NCBI GenBank assembly: GCA_017541025.1
Contig: JAFXZY010000040.1
Location: 55,225 to 119,224 of the forward strand
Direction of reading: 5' to 3'
Length of the DNA: 64,000 bases
Source: Bacteroidaceae bacterium
GTDB lineage: Bacteria; Bacteroidota; Bacteroidia; Bacteroidales; Bacteroidaceae
In this document: positions 14,925 through 24,717 of the stretch, piece after piece
How the letters are laid out: every line of letters starts with the position of its first letter
Numbering within the stretch: the stretch's first letter is position 1
Made by a program: the position numbers and the translations under genes
Notes under the pieces: generated by a model
What the model was told of the DNA's origin: nothing
The model's database searches: none
What the model saw: only the letters and a program-made list of their open reading frames with translations

Positions 14925-16817
14925 TTATTTAAATAATCGTTTTAGGAGATCTAATCGTTTTATCTGTTTAAGATATTGTTCTATATTACGTCGTTCCTCC
15001 TTCTTGTACCAGAAGAAGAACATGCGTTGCTGCTGCTTGTCCTTCGGTGTTTTGGCAGAGAAGATAGGCTGCAATGTGTACGGGTGATAACCAGTAGCCC
15101 AACATGTGGTAGCTACTGTGAGCGGAGTGGGGGTGAAATCCTGCACCTGCTCGAGCTGGAAGTCCATATTCTTGGTCTCTATAGCCAGTTCAGCCATATC
15201 CTGCGCATGGCAACCAGGGTGGCTACTTATAAAATAAGGTATTATCTGCTGGGGAAGATGTTCCTGGCGGCAGATATCATCAAACACTTTCTTAAACTGA
15301 TGAAACAGACGGAAAGAGGGTTTGCGCATTATCTCCAAAACATGGTCGGATGTATGTTCTGGTGCTACCTTCAGTCTTCCGCTTACATGATGTACAATCA
15401 GTTCGCGCGTATAATCCCTGGCAGCCCGGTTCAGTGTTTCATCCTGCCAATCGTGTAGCAGAAGGTCATATCTTACTCCACTACCGATAAAGCTTTTCTT
15501 GATATTGCGTATCTTATCCACCTCTCTGTATATTTCGAGGAGGGGACGGTGATCGCCATTCAGGTTGGGGCATATCTGTGGATGAATACACGAGGGACGC
15601 TTACATACGGCACAGGCCTTGGGGTTCTTACCGTGCATCATATACATATTGGCACTGGGGCCGCCTAAGTCGCTGAGATATCCCTTGAAATCTGGCTGGT
15701 TGGCAATCTGCCGAACCTCCCTGAGGATGCTCTCCTTGGAACGACTCATGATAAACTTTCCCTGATGTGCACTTATGGTACAGAATGCACATCCGCCAAA
15801 ACATCCACGATGAAGATTCACGCTGAACTTAATCATATCGTAGGCAGGAATACGTTTACCATTATATTTAGGATGGGGCAGACGGGTGTAAGGAAGGTCG
15901 AAGCTATGATCCAGCTCTTCCTGAGTTAAAGGAGGGAAAGGCGGATTAACTACCACCCATTTCCCCTTAGTCTCCTGCAAGAGCCGTTGAGCCTTTAGTT
16001 TATTGCTTTCTTCCTCAACATGACGAAAGTTCTCGGCATGGAGTTTTAGGTTAGACAAACAGTCCTCATAACTGTGCAGCACAATATCATCCTTCCGGAT
16101 TCCACCGGGAATCTCATGATAGTCATAAATGGATACCGTCTGTGGTACAGTATTCTGCTTCTGGATAACATCACGGAAGGTCTCATGCGTTACAAACGCT
16201 TCGCCATTCTCATCGTAATACAGGGCTGGATGATAATTGGTCAATGCTTCTGAAAGCAGATTGGAAAGTTTCATGGTGGGTTTCTCACCCATTCCGTATG
16301 TGATGATATCTGCCCCGCTATCTATTAGAATACTGGGCATAAACCGATCTTTCCAGTAATCGTAATGCATGACCCGACGCAAACTGGCCTCTATACCACC
16401 CAAAACAATAGGAACATCGGGAAAGAGTTGCCTGAGAATACGGGAATAGACAATTGTAGGATATTCTGGCCTGAGATCGTGCCTGCCATCAGGACTATAG
16501 GCATCCTCGCTTCTTAAGCGTCTGGCAGCTGTATATTTGTTGACCATGCTGTCCATACAGCCTGGAGCAATGCCAAACCAAAGCCGTGGTCTGCCCAGTT
16601 TCTTGAAATCACGGAAGTCACCATGCCAGTCTGGCTGGGGTACAATGCAAACACGCAACCCTTCAGCCTCTAGCAGCCTGCCTATGACAGCGGCACCAAA
16701 GGAAGGATGGTCTACGTATGCATCTGCGCTGAAGAGTATAACATCAGCACAATCCCACCCACGAAGTTCCATCTCCTTGCGGGTAGTAGGCAGCCAGTCG
16801 GACAACTTATGTTCCAT
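14925..16817 (-). CDS. ygiQ: YgiQ-family radical SAM protein
   Basis: A 630-residue radical S-adenosylmethionine protein of the YgiQ (UPF0313) family, widespread but of unproven reaction. The N-terminal segment has LSDWLPTTRKEMELRGWDCA and DVILFSADAYVDHPSFGAA, a B12-binding-like Rossmann region typical of the family. The iron-sulfur site is in HRGCFGGCAFCTISAHQGK (about residue 334-350), a C-x3-C-x2-C motif. Further Cys pairs (CAVCKRPSCIHPQICPNLNG, about 400-420) may bind another cluster. It ends with the YgiQ C-terminal block around PTPLTVATTCWATGYHPYTL. The length fits the family. It lies 12 bp after the small gene at 16830-17168 and may be cotranscribed with it. Confidence 0.92.
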   Translation of the reverse strand: MEHKLSDWLPTTRKEMELRGWDCADVILFSADAYVDHPSFGAAVIGRLLEAEGLRVCIVPQPDWHGDFRDFKKLGRPRLWFGIAPGCMDSMVNKYTAARRLRSEDAYSPDGRHDLRPEYPTIVYSRILRQLFPDVPIVLGGIEASLRRVMHYDYWKDRFMPSILIDSGADIITYGMGEKPTMKLSNLLSEALTNYHPALYYDENGEAFVTHETFRDVIQKQNTVPQTVSIYDYHEIPGGIRKDDIVLHSYEDCLSNLKLHAENFRHVEEESNKLKAQRLLQETKGKWVVVNPPFPPLTQEELDHSFDLPYTRLPHPKYNGKRIPAYDMIKFSVNLHRGCFGGCAFCTISAHQGKFIMSRSKESILREVRQIANQPDFKGYLSDLGGPSANMYMMHGKNPKACAVCKRPSCIHPQICPNLNGDHRPLLEIYREVDKIRNIKKSFIGSGVRYDLLLHDWQDETLNRAARDYTRELIVHHVSGRLKVAPEHTSDHVLEIMRKPSFRLFHQFKKVFDDICRQEHLPQQIIPYFISSHPGCHAQDMAELAIETKNMDFQLEQVQDFTPTPLTVATTCWATGYHPYTLQPIFSAKTPKDKQQQRMFFFWYKKEERRNIEQYLKQIKRLDLLKRLFK

Positions 16818-16829
16818 TAACCCTACAGA

Positions 16830-17168
16830 TTACTCTTCTGCTATGCCCTCTTTTAGCGTGGGTTTAAGTGCATCCAGTTGAGCCTTTTCCCAATCGATAA
16901 AAAGAAGAATCAACTGGTGAAGGCCAAAACACTTCATGTTGTTGTGGAAAATAACATTCTGGCACAAATCCAGCAAATCAGAGTCTGATGAATTGGATTC
17001 AAGCAAAGAACGTACATTGAGTCTTAGCTTCTCCAACACGCTCTCGTCCACAATACCATTACTATCCAGTAATTCGTTGAAAAGCGAATACTTTTCAATT
17101 GTCTGTAGTTGCTTCTCCGAGATGTCTAAAGTTCGGGAAGCTTTCATGTTACAGATAATCTTATTCAT
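16830..17168 (-). CDS. Small hypothetical helical protein
   Basis: A 112-residue protein of no recognised family. It is predicted mostly helical, acidic overall and soluble, with no signal peptide, membrane segment or metal motif. Recognisable stretches are LDISEKQLQTIEKYSLFNEL and VFHNNMKCFGLHQL. It sits 13 bp downstream of the amidase/golvesin gene and 12 bp upstream of ygiQ, so it is probably part of one transcript from 20.1 to 14.9 kb. A start at the internal Met (MKASRTLD) is also possible. The tight spacing and clean frame support a real gene. Confidence 0.65.
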   Translation of the reverse strand: MNKIICNMKASRTLDISEKQLQTIEKYSLFNELLDSNGIVDESVLEKLRLNVRSLLESNSSDSDLLDLCQNVIFHNNMKCFGLHQLILLFIDWEKAQLDALKPTLKEGIAEE

Positions 17169-17181
17169 ATATATAAATCAT

Positions 17182-20103
17182 TTAATTGTTACTTAACAGA
17201 AACTGTACGGAAGCTATGATGATGCTTCGCCGTACCATTTCATCGGTGATACACTCTAAGGGGAAACCAAAGGAGAGTGCCCTTCTGTCTGTTCCCTGAT
17301 AGGCAATAGCAGAGGGCAAATCTGTCTGATTATACAGCATTGTACAGAATGAGCCTTCTGTGCCGCGCAGTACATCGGCTGTTCTGACCCAGTAATGCAG
17401 TTCGTTAGGATGGTGGTACAACTGAACGCTTGTATTCATGCCTGTAATGCTGACTATGCTGTCTAACGGTAGTGTCTGCTCATAATTAAACTTAAACACG
17501 TTACTGGTAAACGTCCGTTCTTCAAGAGTTTGCATATCCGCTCCCACAAATGCTCCACTAAGCAGTAGATTTCCGCCATTGGCAGCATAAGCGGTAATGG
17601 CCGACATTAAGGGTAGCGTAAAGGTCTTGTAGTTACATAGGCTATACCCGTCTTGCTTCTGCGCTCCAAAGATAAGGTTTATCAGTTGGAAAGAGGCTGT
17701 GTTAAGGGTTGGTAAAGATGAAGAAACACAACTACTGATGTTACAATTCAGTCCACCGGCAACCATATCCTGAGTATAATGTGTACAATAATCATGGGTA
17801 TTTCCTGCAAGTATCATACCTTCCATCTCGTTTCCGCTTTCACCTATATTATTCCAGTTGTCTTTACTGAACATATACTGATATCCGCAATAAACCGGAG
17901 ATTTTACATCTATGACACCTGGGTCTAAGTCAAGTCTGAAACCACGGGTAGTTTCGTTATCCACAGGCAGCGGTCCTGCAATACGCTGGAATCCGTCAAC
18001 CATAAGAATGTTTCTGCTTTCGGGTGAAGAAAGATAGGCACATACCTCCTGATTAGAAAGGCTTTTTCCACCCTCGTTAACGGCACAAACTCTGAAGCGG
18101 TATAAAACCTTCGGTTCGACAGACAGGGTAACAGACGTTTCATTAGCTGATACGAGTAAGCCATTATCGTACCCCTTATTTCCTGCACTGGTATAAATAA
18201 TATAATGTGTAGGTTGGGCTGAAGGCTCTAACTTGTCTTCCGTCGGCATCCAACTTAAGCGAACCTCGTTGGTATAAGCATTGACAATGGCAGAAAGGTT
18301 GCTTACAGGAAGTGGCTGTACACAGAAATCGGTATTCTGATGTACATTATTGATATACCTGAGCACACCCTTATATATTGCCCTTGCCATTGTGAACTTG
18401 AAAGTGGGGTCGTGAGCCATACGCATATCCTGCCAGTTCTGATGGCTGAGCATTTCAAGTATCATGGCAGGAACTTGAGGGTCGCGCGTTTCGCCATAGT
18501 TCTTGTCGTACAACTGTCTGCGGTTCCAACTCCCATAGGTTAGGGTTAGGTCGTTAGTAACCTGTGTCATTACCATATCAGCCAAATCGCGACTAGTGAG
18601 TCTGGAAAGACCTGCACCAGTAGTATTTTCATAAAAACCCGTTGTATAAATGCCAAGTGTTCCTATATAGGAATTATCTTTCCTGAATCCTGCATCGCTA
18701 TGAACAGCCAGACTTAGCTCAAGAGGCACACACAGGCCGCTGTCTCCAGGAAGATAAGCACTACCACGAGCCAGATAATTCTGAATGTTAGAACGCGACC
18801 TTATATCATCGGAATAATCGTCGGCACCATCTCTGGAATATACTTCATAAGGGAAGCCCGACCATTGGGCCGTATAACGTGCACCTTCCAGACAACGGGC
18901 CAATCCGCTCTGCATGAGAGGATTATTCATAAGGGTGTCACTTCTGGCAATATTACTCATTCCACCTCCCAGTCTGACAGCATCTGCCGAAACGACACCA
19001 CGATATGAGCTATAGTTAGTCAGATAAATGCAATTACGCTCGGATCTTCCAATATCAAAATGAAACGTTCCTAGGTAAACCCACGTTCCTCCACCCATTT
19101 GCTGGTTTACTTTATAACTTGTGGCAACTCCTTGATGTACAATAGTATAAGCAGCATCACTTACACTATTAGGTAAGGTCTTGTATGAAACGTAAACTGC
19201 ATAATCTCCACTTTCCTTAATATCAGGAATCCAGATGGCAGAACTTTGTTGGCGCTTGCTATTAGTAGCTTCAATCAGTCTGTAGGTTCCCTCTGAGAAA
19301 GGGTTTTGCTTATCAGTATAAACATCATGCGTTTTTCGGAACCCTTCGGGAGCACTTGTCCATTCAAACTTGGAATTATTCTCAACATAAGAACCTTCTG
19401 TTTCGGCCATATCATTGTCAACGATCACCTCATTCTTCTGCCAATCACGTTCGCGAGGCGTAAAAACAATGGCTCCAGCATTCTCCAACATGGGAATCAG
19501 GTATGGAACGACAAAACTCTGCGTAAATAAATCCTCGGTGGTACAATATAAATAGGGTCGCTGGAAAATCCATTCCCCATTCTTTACATTATAATATTTA
19601 CCATGACTGGCCCATACACATAAGTGCCTGCCCTTTAATCCTTGATTAATAGAGTAAGGGAGGTTAACGGGCGAAACCCACGAATTACCTTTATAGGGGT
19701 TTTTCCTATATACTCTCATGCTGTCGCGTTCAGAGAGCAGGTTAATAGGAATCAACTGCTCAATGGGAACATCTTGGGCATAGATGACAATCTTGTAAGT
19801 ATTATAGGGCGTTTCTAATGTTCGGCGTACATCTTCATAAATACGTTGAACAAGAGAAGGGGTGAAAGGCTGGGATTTAAAGGCATCATTCAGATAAATG
19901 GCGTATCTTTTCTCATCATTATTGATATCCAGGTCTTCAACCCTGATTTTGTCGGTAGATGAGAAATTAGGGTTCTGGTAGTTTTCAAAATACAGGGCCA
20001 TTGGAGTTTTTTCTTTTCTCCTCCGCTGTGCATTGCAATTAACGCAAAACGAGCAAATAAGAAACAAAACAACAACCGCCCTGAAAAACATACCTTTTAC
20101 CAT
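17182..20103 (-). CDS. Secreted N-acetylmuramoyl-L-alanine amidase-like protein with golvesin and fibronectin III domains
   Basis: A 973-residue exported protein with signal peptide (FFRAVVVLFLICSFCVNCNA). Amidase_3-type pieces are visible: CVWASHGKYYN (zinc His), LELSLAVHSDAGF (second His), and DPQVPAMILEMLSHQNWQDM (catalytic Glu). They are split by a golvesin/xanthan-lyase-CBM-like beta domain at about 255-385 (GTYRLIEATN, GDYAVYVSYKT, GVVSADAVRLGGG). A fibronectin type III module follows (about 590-690, NEVRLSWMPTEDKLEP) and then a C-terminal glutamine-amidotransferase-like or peptidase-like region. Proteins of this arrangement are often labelled xanthan lyase in Bacteroidetes, but the visible catalytic residues favour peptidoglycan amidase activity. 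It lies directly downstream of the acyltransferase. Confidence 0.75.
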   Translation of the reverse strand: MVKGMFFRAVVVLFLICSFCVNCNAQRRRKEKTPMALYFENYQNPNFSSTDKIRVEDLDINNDEKRYAIYLNDAFKSQPFTPSLVQRIYEDVRRTLETPYNTYKIVIYAQDVPIEQLIPINLLSERDSMRVYRKNPYKGNSWVSPVNLPYSINQGLKGRHLCVWASHGKYYNVKNGEWIFQRPYLYCTTEDLFTQSFVVPYLIPMLENAGAIVFTPRERDWQKNEVIVDNDMAETEGSYVENNSKFEWTSAPEGFRKTHDVYTDKQNPFSEGTYRLIEATNSKRQQSSAIWIPDIKESGDYAVYVSYKTLPNSVSDAAYTIVHQGVATSYKVNQQMGGGTWVYLGTFHFDIGRSERNCIYLTNYSSYRGVVSADAVRLGGGMSNIARSDTLMNNPLMQSGLARCLEGARYTAQWSGFPYEVYSRDGADDYSDDIRSRSNIQNYLARGSAYLPGDSGLCVPLELSLAVHSDAGFRKDNSYIGTLGIYTTGFYENTTGAGLSRLTSRDLADMVMTQVTNDLTLTYGSWNRRQLYDKNYGETRDPQVPAMILEMLSHQNWQDMRMAHDPTFKFTMARAIYKGVLRYINNVHQNTDFCVQPLPVSNLSAIVNAYTNEVRLSWMPTEDKLEPSAQPTHYIIYTSAGNKGYDNGLLVSANETSVTLSVEPKVLYRFRVCAVNEGGKSLSNQEVCAYLSSPESRNILMVDGFQRIAGPLPVDNETTRGFRLDLDPGVIDVKSPVYCGYQYMFSKDNWNNIGESGNEMEGMILAGNTHDYCTHYTQDMVAGGLNCNISSCVSSSLPTLNTASFQLINLIFGAQKQDGYSLCNYKTFTLPLMSAITAYAANGGNLLLSGAFVGADMQTLEERTFTSNVFKFNYEQTLPLDSIVSITGMNTSVQLYHHPNELHYWVRTADVLRGTEGSFCTMLYNQTDLPSAIAYQGTDRRALSFGFPLECITDEMVRRSIIIASVQFLLSNN

Positions 20104-20109
20104 TATGAT

Positions 20110-20655
20110 TTATAATGCAAACTGATTGGGATGTTTACCAGTAAAGCCTCGAAAATAATCCTTTATTTCCTGAAGTTGAGTATCTACATCGCCATTTGGG
20201 ACAATAGTTTTAGTACAGACAATAGACTTAGTCTTGAAATCCAAGCCATAAAGTAGGATAGGGATGTTAGCCTTTAAGGCTATGTAGTAAAAACCTTTTT
20301 TCCAATCGGCATTGGCTTTACGGGTCCCCTCGGGTGTTACACAAACCCTGAATATGTCGGATTGTCTGGCCTGTTCAGCCACAGCATCGGTTATCTTCAT
20401 TTTTTTGTTCCTATGGACCGGAATACCACCCATGCGCCTCATTATAATTCCTAAAGGCCAGAAAAACCATTCTTTTTTCATTAAGAACAGATTAGACTCG
20501 CCAATAGCTGTAGTGTACAGTTTGCCGATAATGAAATCCCAGTTGCTGGTATGTGGGGCTAAGGCTATAACACACTTGTCGGGTAGGGGTTCTGTTATAT
20601 TCTCACAGAACCCCATCCAGTCGAACAATATTTTCTTGCTTAATCTTTGAAGCAT
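20110..20655 (-). CDS. PlsC-like 1-acyl-glycerol-phosphate acyltransferase family protein
   Basis: A 181-residue short acyltransferase. The catalytic HX4D motif is HTSNWD at 35-40, and the substrate-binding block is VCVTPEGTRKANADWKKGFY (EGTR). The family transfers acyl chains to lysophospholipids or related acceptors at the inner membrane. At 181 residues it is shorter than PlsC (about 240) and lacks obvious transmembrane helices, which resembles the short Bacteroidetes paralogues. The next gene downstream starts 7 bp away, and the small gene upstream ends 9 bp away, so this is the middle of an operon. Which lipid it acylates is unknown. Confidence 0.85.
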   Translation of the reverse strand: MLQRLSKKILFDWMGFCENITEPLPDKCVIALAPHTSNWDFIIGKLYTTAIGESNLFLMKKEWFFWPLGIIMRRMGGIPVHRNKKMKITDAVAEQARQSDIFRVCVTPEGTRKANADWKKGFYYIALKANIPILLYGLDFKTKSIVCTKTIVPNGDVDTQLQEIKDYFRGFTGKHPNQFAL

Positions 20656-20663
20656 TCTTGCAC

Positions 20664-20930
20664 TTAAGCTAAAGCTTTAATCTGTTCAACAATCTCTTCT
20701 GTACGAGTCAATAAATCTTCACGTAACTTCTTAAAGAAAAGCTTTGTACTGCCAGGTTCAACATGCGAAAGCCTGCTTATCATATCATCCTGCATTTTTA
20801 GGATGGTAAGCATAACGTTTTCCACGTCCTTTATTTCTGGTTTGTTTTTGTAATGAAGTAAAGCTACACACTCAGCGAACAAATCAGCACACAATGCATT
20901 AATGTCTTTCTTTATCTCTCTTCTTTTCAT
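20664..20930 (-). CDS. Small helical hypothetical protein
   Basis: An 88-residue protein, all predicted helix with many charged residues (MKRREIKKDINALCADLFAE; KLREDLLTRTEEIVEQIKAL). It is probably a cytoplasmic coiled-coil-like helical bundle. ATG 20930 is chosen because a Bacteroidetes -7 element TATCTTTG lies on the minus strand at 20971-20964, which puts the longer alternative start at 20966 inside the promoter. It is first in the operon that continues with the acyltransferase and the amidase/golvesin gene. No family name was recognised. Confidence 0.65.
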   Translation of the reverse strand: MKRREIKKDINALCADLFAECVALLHYKNKPEIKDVENVMLTILKMQDDMISRLSHVEPGSTKLFFKKLREDLLTRTEEIVEQIKALA

Positions 20931-21128
20931 AATACGATAAATAAAAATGGTGACTATCAAAAGCAAAGATATGAAATATTCTTCAAACCAGTAATAAACA
21001 CATGTTTATTTTTGATAAAAATGGAGAAAATTTGCACATTCTTTCTTTATTTGCTTTACTTTTTGTATTTTTGCGTCGCGAAAAGTGAATATATAACATA
21101 ATAACATTAAAAGAAGATTAAGCAATTT

Positions 21129-22775
21129 ATGGAAAAAAGCGCATTGCAGGTAGCTCGTGCTGCCTATCAGCCCAAACTTCCAAAGGCTCTGCAGGGGCCT
21201 GTAGTAGCTGTAGAGGGTGCAGCCACCCAGAGTGTAGGTAACCAGGATGAGATTAAGGCCATGTTCCCCAATACTTATGGTATGCCAGTTATTACTTTTA
21301 AGGCTGGCGAACAGAAGGCTCTGGAGCCATTCAACGTAGGTATCATCCTTAGTGGTGGTCAGGCTCCTGGCGGCCACAACGTTATCAGTGGTCTTTATGA
21401 CGGAGTGAAGTCTCTCAATCCTAACTGCAAGTTGTATGGTTTCCTGATGGGACCTGGTGGATTGGTTGACCATAAATATTTAGAGTTTACCGACTCTTTT
21501 ATTGACGAGTACCGTAACACTGGCGGTTTCGACATTATTGGTTCAGGACGTACCAAGCTGGAGAAGGAAGCTCAGTTCGAAAGTGGTATCGAGATTCTGC
21601 GTAAACTTGGCATTAAGGCTTTGGTTATCATTGGCGGTGACGATTCGAATACCAATGCTTGCGTTTTAGCAGAATACTATGCTGCCAAGAAGTATGGCGT
21701 TCAGGTAATCGGCTGCCCCAAGACTATTGATGGCGACCTGAAGAACGAGCAGATTGAGACCAGTTTTGGTTTTGATACTGCATGTAAGACATATAGCGAG
21801 CTTATTGGTAACATTCAGCGTGACTGTAACTCTGCCCGTAAGTACTGGCACTTTATCAAGTTGATGGGCCGTTCTGCTTCTCACATTGCACTGGAATGTG
21901 CTTTGCAGACTCAGCCCAATGCATGTTTGATTTCAGAGGAAGTAGAACAGAAAGAGATGTCTCTGGATGATGTAGTAACATATCTGGCTAAGATTGTTGC
22001 TGACCGTGCTGCTGAGGGTAACAACTTCGGTACAGTTCTTATCCCTGAGGGTCTGATTGAATTCATTCCCGCAATCAAGAAACTGATTGCCGAGTTGAAC
22101 GAGGTACTGACAGATCCTGCTACAGGTGAAAGCCGCGAGTTCGCTTCTAAGGACGATCAGGTTTCTTTCGTTAAGAGTCACATTGCTCCTGAAAATTTGG
22201 CTGTTCTGGAGTCTTTGCCTAAGGATGTAGAGCGCCAGCTCTGTCTGGACCGCGACCCCCACGGTAATGTACAGGTCTCTCTTATCGAGACAGAAAAGCT
22301 GCTTTCTGCAATGGTTGCAACAAAGTTGGCTGCCTGGAAGGCAGAAGGCAAGTACAATGGCAAGTTTAGCGCTCAGCACCATTTCTTTGGCTATGAGGGT
22401 CGTTGTGCAGCTCCTTCTAACTACGATGCCGACTATTGCTACAGCCTTGGTTTCAATGCAAGCCGCTTAATAGCAAATGGTAAGACTGGCTATATGTCTG
22501 TCATCAAGAATACAACTGCTCCAGCTGAGGAGTGGATTGCCGGTGGTGTGCCCATCACAATGATGATGAACATGGAACGCCGTAACGGTGCTATGAAGCC
22601 CGTTATCCGTAAGGCTCTTGTAGAATTGGATGGTGCTCCCTTCAAATTCTTCGCCAGCAAACGTGAGGAATGGGCTAAGAACACCTGCTACGTATATCCA
22701 GGCCCTATCCAATACTGGGGACCCTCTGAGGTATGCGATCAGTGCACCAAGACACTTGCTTTGGAACAGAAGTAA
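21129..22775 (+). CDS. pfp: Pyrophosphate--fructose 6-phosphate 1-phosphotransferase
   Basis: A 548-residue PPi-dependent phosphofructokinase of the long (plant-like/Bacteroidetes) type, which reversibly phosphorylates fructose 6-phosphate with pyrophosphate in glycolysis. Motifs: ILSGGQAPGGHNVISGLYDG (pyrophosphate site), IGGDDSNTNACVLAEYY (GGDD typical of PPi enzymes, where ATP enzymes have GGDG), PKTIDGDLKNEQIETSFGFD (catalytic TIDGD), and MGRSASHIALECALQTQPN. A -7-like TATTTTTG lies at 21066-21073, giving a leader of about 50 nt. A hairpin terminator follows at 22792-22829. Use of PPi rather than ATP is usual in Bacteroidales. Confidence 0.95.
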   Translation: MEKSALQVARAAYQPKLPKALQGPVVAVEGAATQSVGNQDEIKAMFPNTYGMPVITFKAGEQKALEPFNVGIILSGGQAPGGHNVISGLYDGVKSLNPNCKLYGFLMGPGGLVDHKYLEFTDSFIDEYRNTGGFDIIGSGRTKLEKEAQFESGIEILRKLGIKALVIIGGDDSNTNACVLAEYYAAKKYGVQVIGCPKTIDGDLKNEQIETSFGFDTACKTYSELIGNIQRDCNSARKYWHFIKLMGRSASHIALECALQTQPNACLISEEVEQKEMSLDDVVTYLAKIVADRAAEGNNFGTVLIPEGLIEFIPAIKKLIAELNEVLTDPATGESREFASKDDQVSFVKSHIAPENLAVLESLPKDVERQLCLDRDPHGNVQVSLIETEKLLSAMVATKLAAWKAEGKYNGKFSAQHHFFGYEGRCAAPSNYDADYCYSLGFNASRLIANGKTGYMSVIKNTTAPAEEWIAGGVPITMMMNMERRNGAMKPVIRKALVELDGAPFKFFASKREEWAKNTCYVYPGPIQYWGPSEVCDQCTKTLALEQK

Positions 22776-22791
22776 TTATTCAGATATAAAT

Positions 22792-22829
22792 CCCCTCTTC
22801 TGCTATTTTAGAGTAGGAGAGGGGGTTTT
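22792..22829 (+). terminator. Rho-independent terminator after pfp
   Basis: Stem CCCCTCTTCT (22792-22801) pairs with AGGAGAGGGG (22815-22824) with one G-T pair, loop 13 nt, then GTTTTA. The next gene starts only 16 bp later. Confidence 0.65.
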
Positions 22830-22844
22830 AACATAAAAGAGACA

Positions 22845-23753
22845 TTGGCAAACAGTTATAAACCCAGAAGGCCAAGAGTTGGTTCAGCGAGTAAAAGGCT
22901 GACTTCATCGTCAACAAAAAGCGGAAGTGGAAGAAGATACAAAAACAAGAAATCCGTTTTTGGTAAATATGCTGTTTATATCTGGATTGGCATAATACTG
23001 GTTGCTGTAGCATATATCGGTCTTTTTTATTACTTTTTTGTAAGTCCGTATAGTTTTAGATGGAGAGCTATATACGGTGAACCAGAATATCCAGAGGGAT
23101 ATAACGTTAGAGGTATTGATATCAGTCATTACCAAAACAATATTAAATGGGAAAAACTTAGGAACGCATCACTTAATAATGACCCTGTTCGTTTCGTCAT
23201 TATTAAAGCGACAGAAGGAAGCGACCTCTTTGATGATGATTTTAACGACAATTTCTTTCAAGCAAAGGAGAACGACTTCATCCGTGGTGCCTATCATTTC
23301 TTTATTCCTGGTGTAGATGCGGCTGCACAGGCAAATTTCTATTTGCATCAGGTTCATCTTGTACCTGGGGATCTACCTCCGGTTCTTGATATTGAGAAAA
23401 AAGGAAAACTCACAAAGCAACAGCTTCAGAAAGACGTAAAAAAATGGCTGGACATAGTTGAGAAGAAATATGGCGTTAAGCCTATCTTATATACAAGTTA
23501 TAAGTTCAAAAAGGATTATCTAAACGAACCGGTGTTTAATGATTACCCATATTGGATTGCACATTATTATATTAATAAACTTGAATATAAAGGAGATTGG
23601 GTTATGTGGCAACATACAGATTGCGGAAAGGTGGAAGGTATAAAAGGTTTCGTCGATTGCAACATATTTAACGGAACAGTTAAAGACCTGGAAGCATTTA
23701 CCATACAAGATAAAGAAGAGGATATTCTGGAAGAGGAGATAGACGAATATTAA
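22845..23753 (+). CDS. Membrane-anchored GH25 lysozyme
   Basis: A 302-residue protein with a basic cytoplasmic N-terminus (residues 1-42), one transmembrane helix (about 43-64, AVYIWIGIILVAVAYIGLFY), and a GH25 domain (about 85-285) that would cut the glycan strands of peptidoglycan. Motifs: VRGIDISHYQ (Asp), FVIIKATEGSD, and PPVLDIEKKGK with the catalytic DIE. The C-terminal tail is acidic (EEDILEEEIDEY). The start is TTG at 22845; no in-frame ATG lies upstream or before the membrane helix, so TTG is the best choice. It lies 16 bp beyond the pfp terminator, so it needs readthrough or a promoter inside pfp. Confidence 0.85.
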   Translation: MANSYKPRRPRVGSASKRLTSSSTKSGSGRRYKNKKSVFGKYAVYIWIGIILVAVAYIGLFYYFFVSPYSFRWRAIYGEPEYPEGYNVRGIDISHYQNNIKWEKLRNASLNNDPVRFVIIKATEGSDLFDDDFNDNFFQAKENDFIRGAYHFFIPGVDAAAQANFYLHQVHLVPGDLPPVLDIEKKGKLTKQQLQKDVKKWLDIVEKKYGVKPILYTSYKFKKDYLNEPVFNDYPYWIAHYYINKLEYKGDWVMWQHTDCGKVEGIKGFVDCNIFNGTVKDLEAFTIQDKEEDILEEEIDEY

Positions 23754-23797
23754 AAGAGAATACAAGTTTCTAAACATAATTACGATTACGATATTTA

Positions 23798-24709
23798 ATG
23801 GCCAGAAATATTACAGGAGCGGAATACGCAGCTCAGAAATACATCGAATTACCTGTCAGGGAACCACAGGAGCTGATGGAATTCATGTTGAAACAGATGT
23901 CAGGTGTAAGCAAAAACAGAGTTAAGGATTTGCTTACAGGACATGCTGTAACCGTTGACCGTAAACTGGTAACACAGTATAACTATATGCTAAAAGTTGG
24001 TGAGATGGTCAGAATCTCCCGGCACAAGCGCAGCACAGAACTCATAAGCAAGTACATAAAGATTGTTTATGAAGATAAGGACATTGTTGTAATTGAAAAA
24101 CAGCCAGGCATTCTTAGCATGGCTTCTTCACCAAATCAGTTTTGTGTAAAAACTATCCTTGATGAGTATTTTCATAAACGTCACTTCAAGTGCACTGCTC
24201 ATGTGGTACACCGTTTAGACAGGGAAACGTCAGGATTGATGATTTATGCCAAAAGTATCGAAATGGAGCAAATTTTGGAAAATGACTGGCATGATATTGT
24301 TTATGATCGCAGGTATGTGGCTGTTCTATGCGGCAGTTTGAATCAGGAAGGCGGAACCATACATTCATGGCTTAAGGACAATAAGGCATTTATAACCTAT
24401 AGTAGTCCCACAGATAATGGCGGCAAAGAAGCCATAACACATTATCATCTGTTAGAAAAGATGAAGGACTATAGTCTGGTGGAATTACGACTTGAAACAG
24501 GCAGGAAAAACCAAATTCGCGTTCACATGAAAGACCTCGGTTTCCCTGTTGCAGGAGATACAAAATATGGAAACGGACGTAACCCCCTAGGAAGACTTGC
24601 CCTACATGCTTACCGCCTGAATTTCTATCACCCACGTACGGGGGAACCCATGACATTTGAAACCCCCTTCCCTACTTCATTCAAGAAATTATTTGAAACA
24701 ACTAAATAA
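23798..24709 (+). CDS. RluA-family RNA pseudouridine synthase
   Basis: A 303-residue pseudouridine synthase. The N-terminal S4-like RNA-binding part (about 20-80, SGVSKNRVKDLLTGHAVTVD) is followed by the catalytic domain with HVVHRLDRETSGLMIYAKS, in which the Asp of HRLDRETSG is the nucleophile, and LVELRLETGRKNQIRVHMKD, the second RluA block. FPVAGDTKYG and RLALHAYRLNFYHPRTGEPM complete the family pattern. The target could be 23S rRNA or tRNA; the sequence alone does not say which of RluA, RluC or RluD it matches. It follows the GH25 gene by 44 bp and precedes the lipoprotein by 8 bp. Confidence 0.9.
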   Translation: MARNITGAEYAAQKYIELPVREPQELMEFMLKQMSGVSKNRVKDLLTGHAVTVDRKLVTQYNYMLKVGEMVRISRHKRSTELISKYIKIVYEDKDIVVIEKQPGILSMASSPNQFCVKTILDEYFHKRHFKCTAHVVHRLDRETSGLMIYAKSIEMEQILENDWHDIVYDRRYVAVLCGSLNQEGGTIHSWLKDNKAFITYSSPTDNGGKEAITHYHLLEKMKDYSLVELRLETGRKNQIRVHMKDLGFPVAGDTKYGNGRNPLGRLALHAYRLNFYHPRTGEPMTFETPFPTSFKKLFETTK

Positions 24710-24717
24710 TAAAGAAA

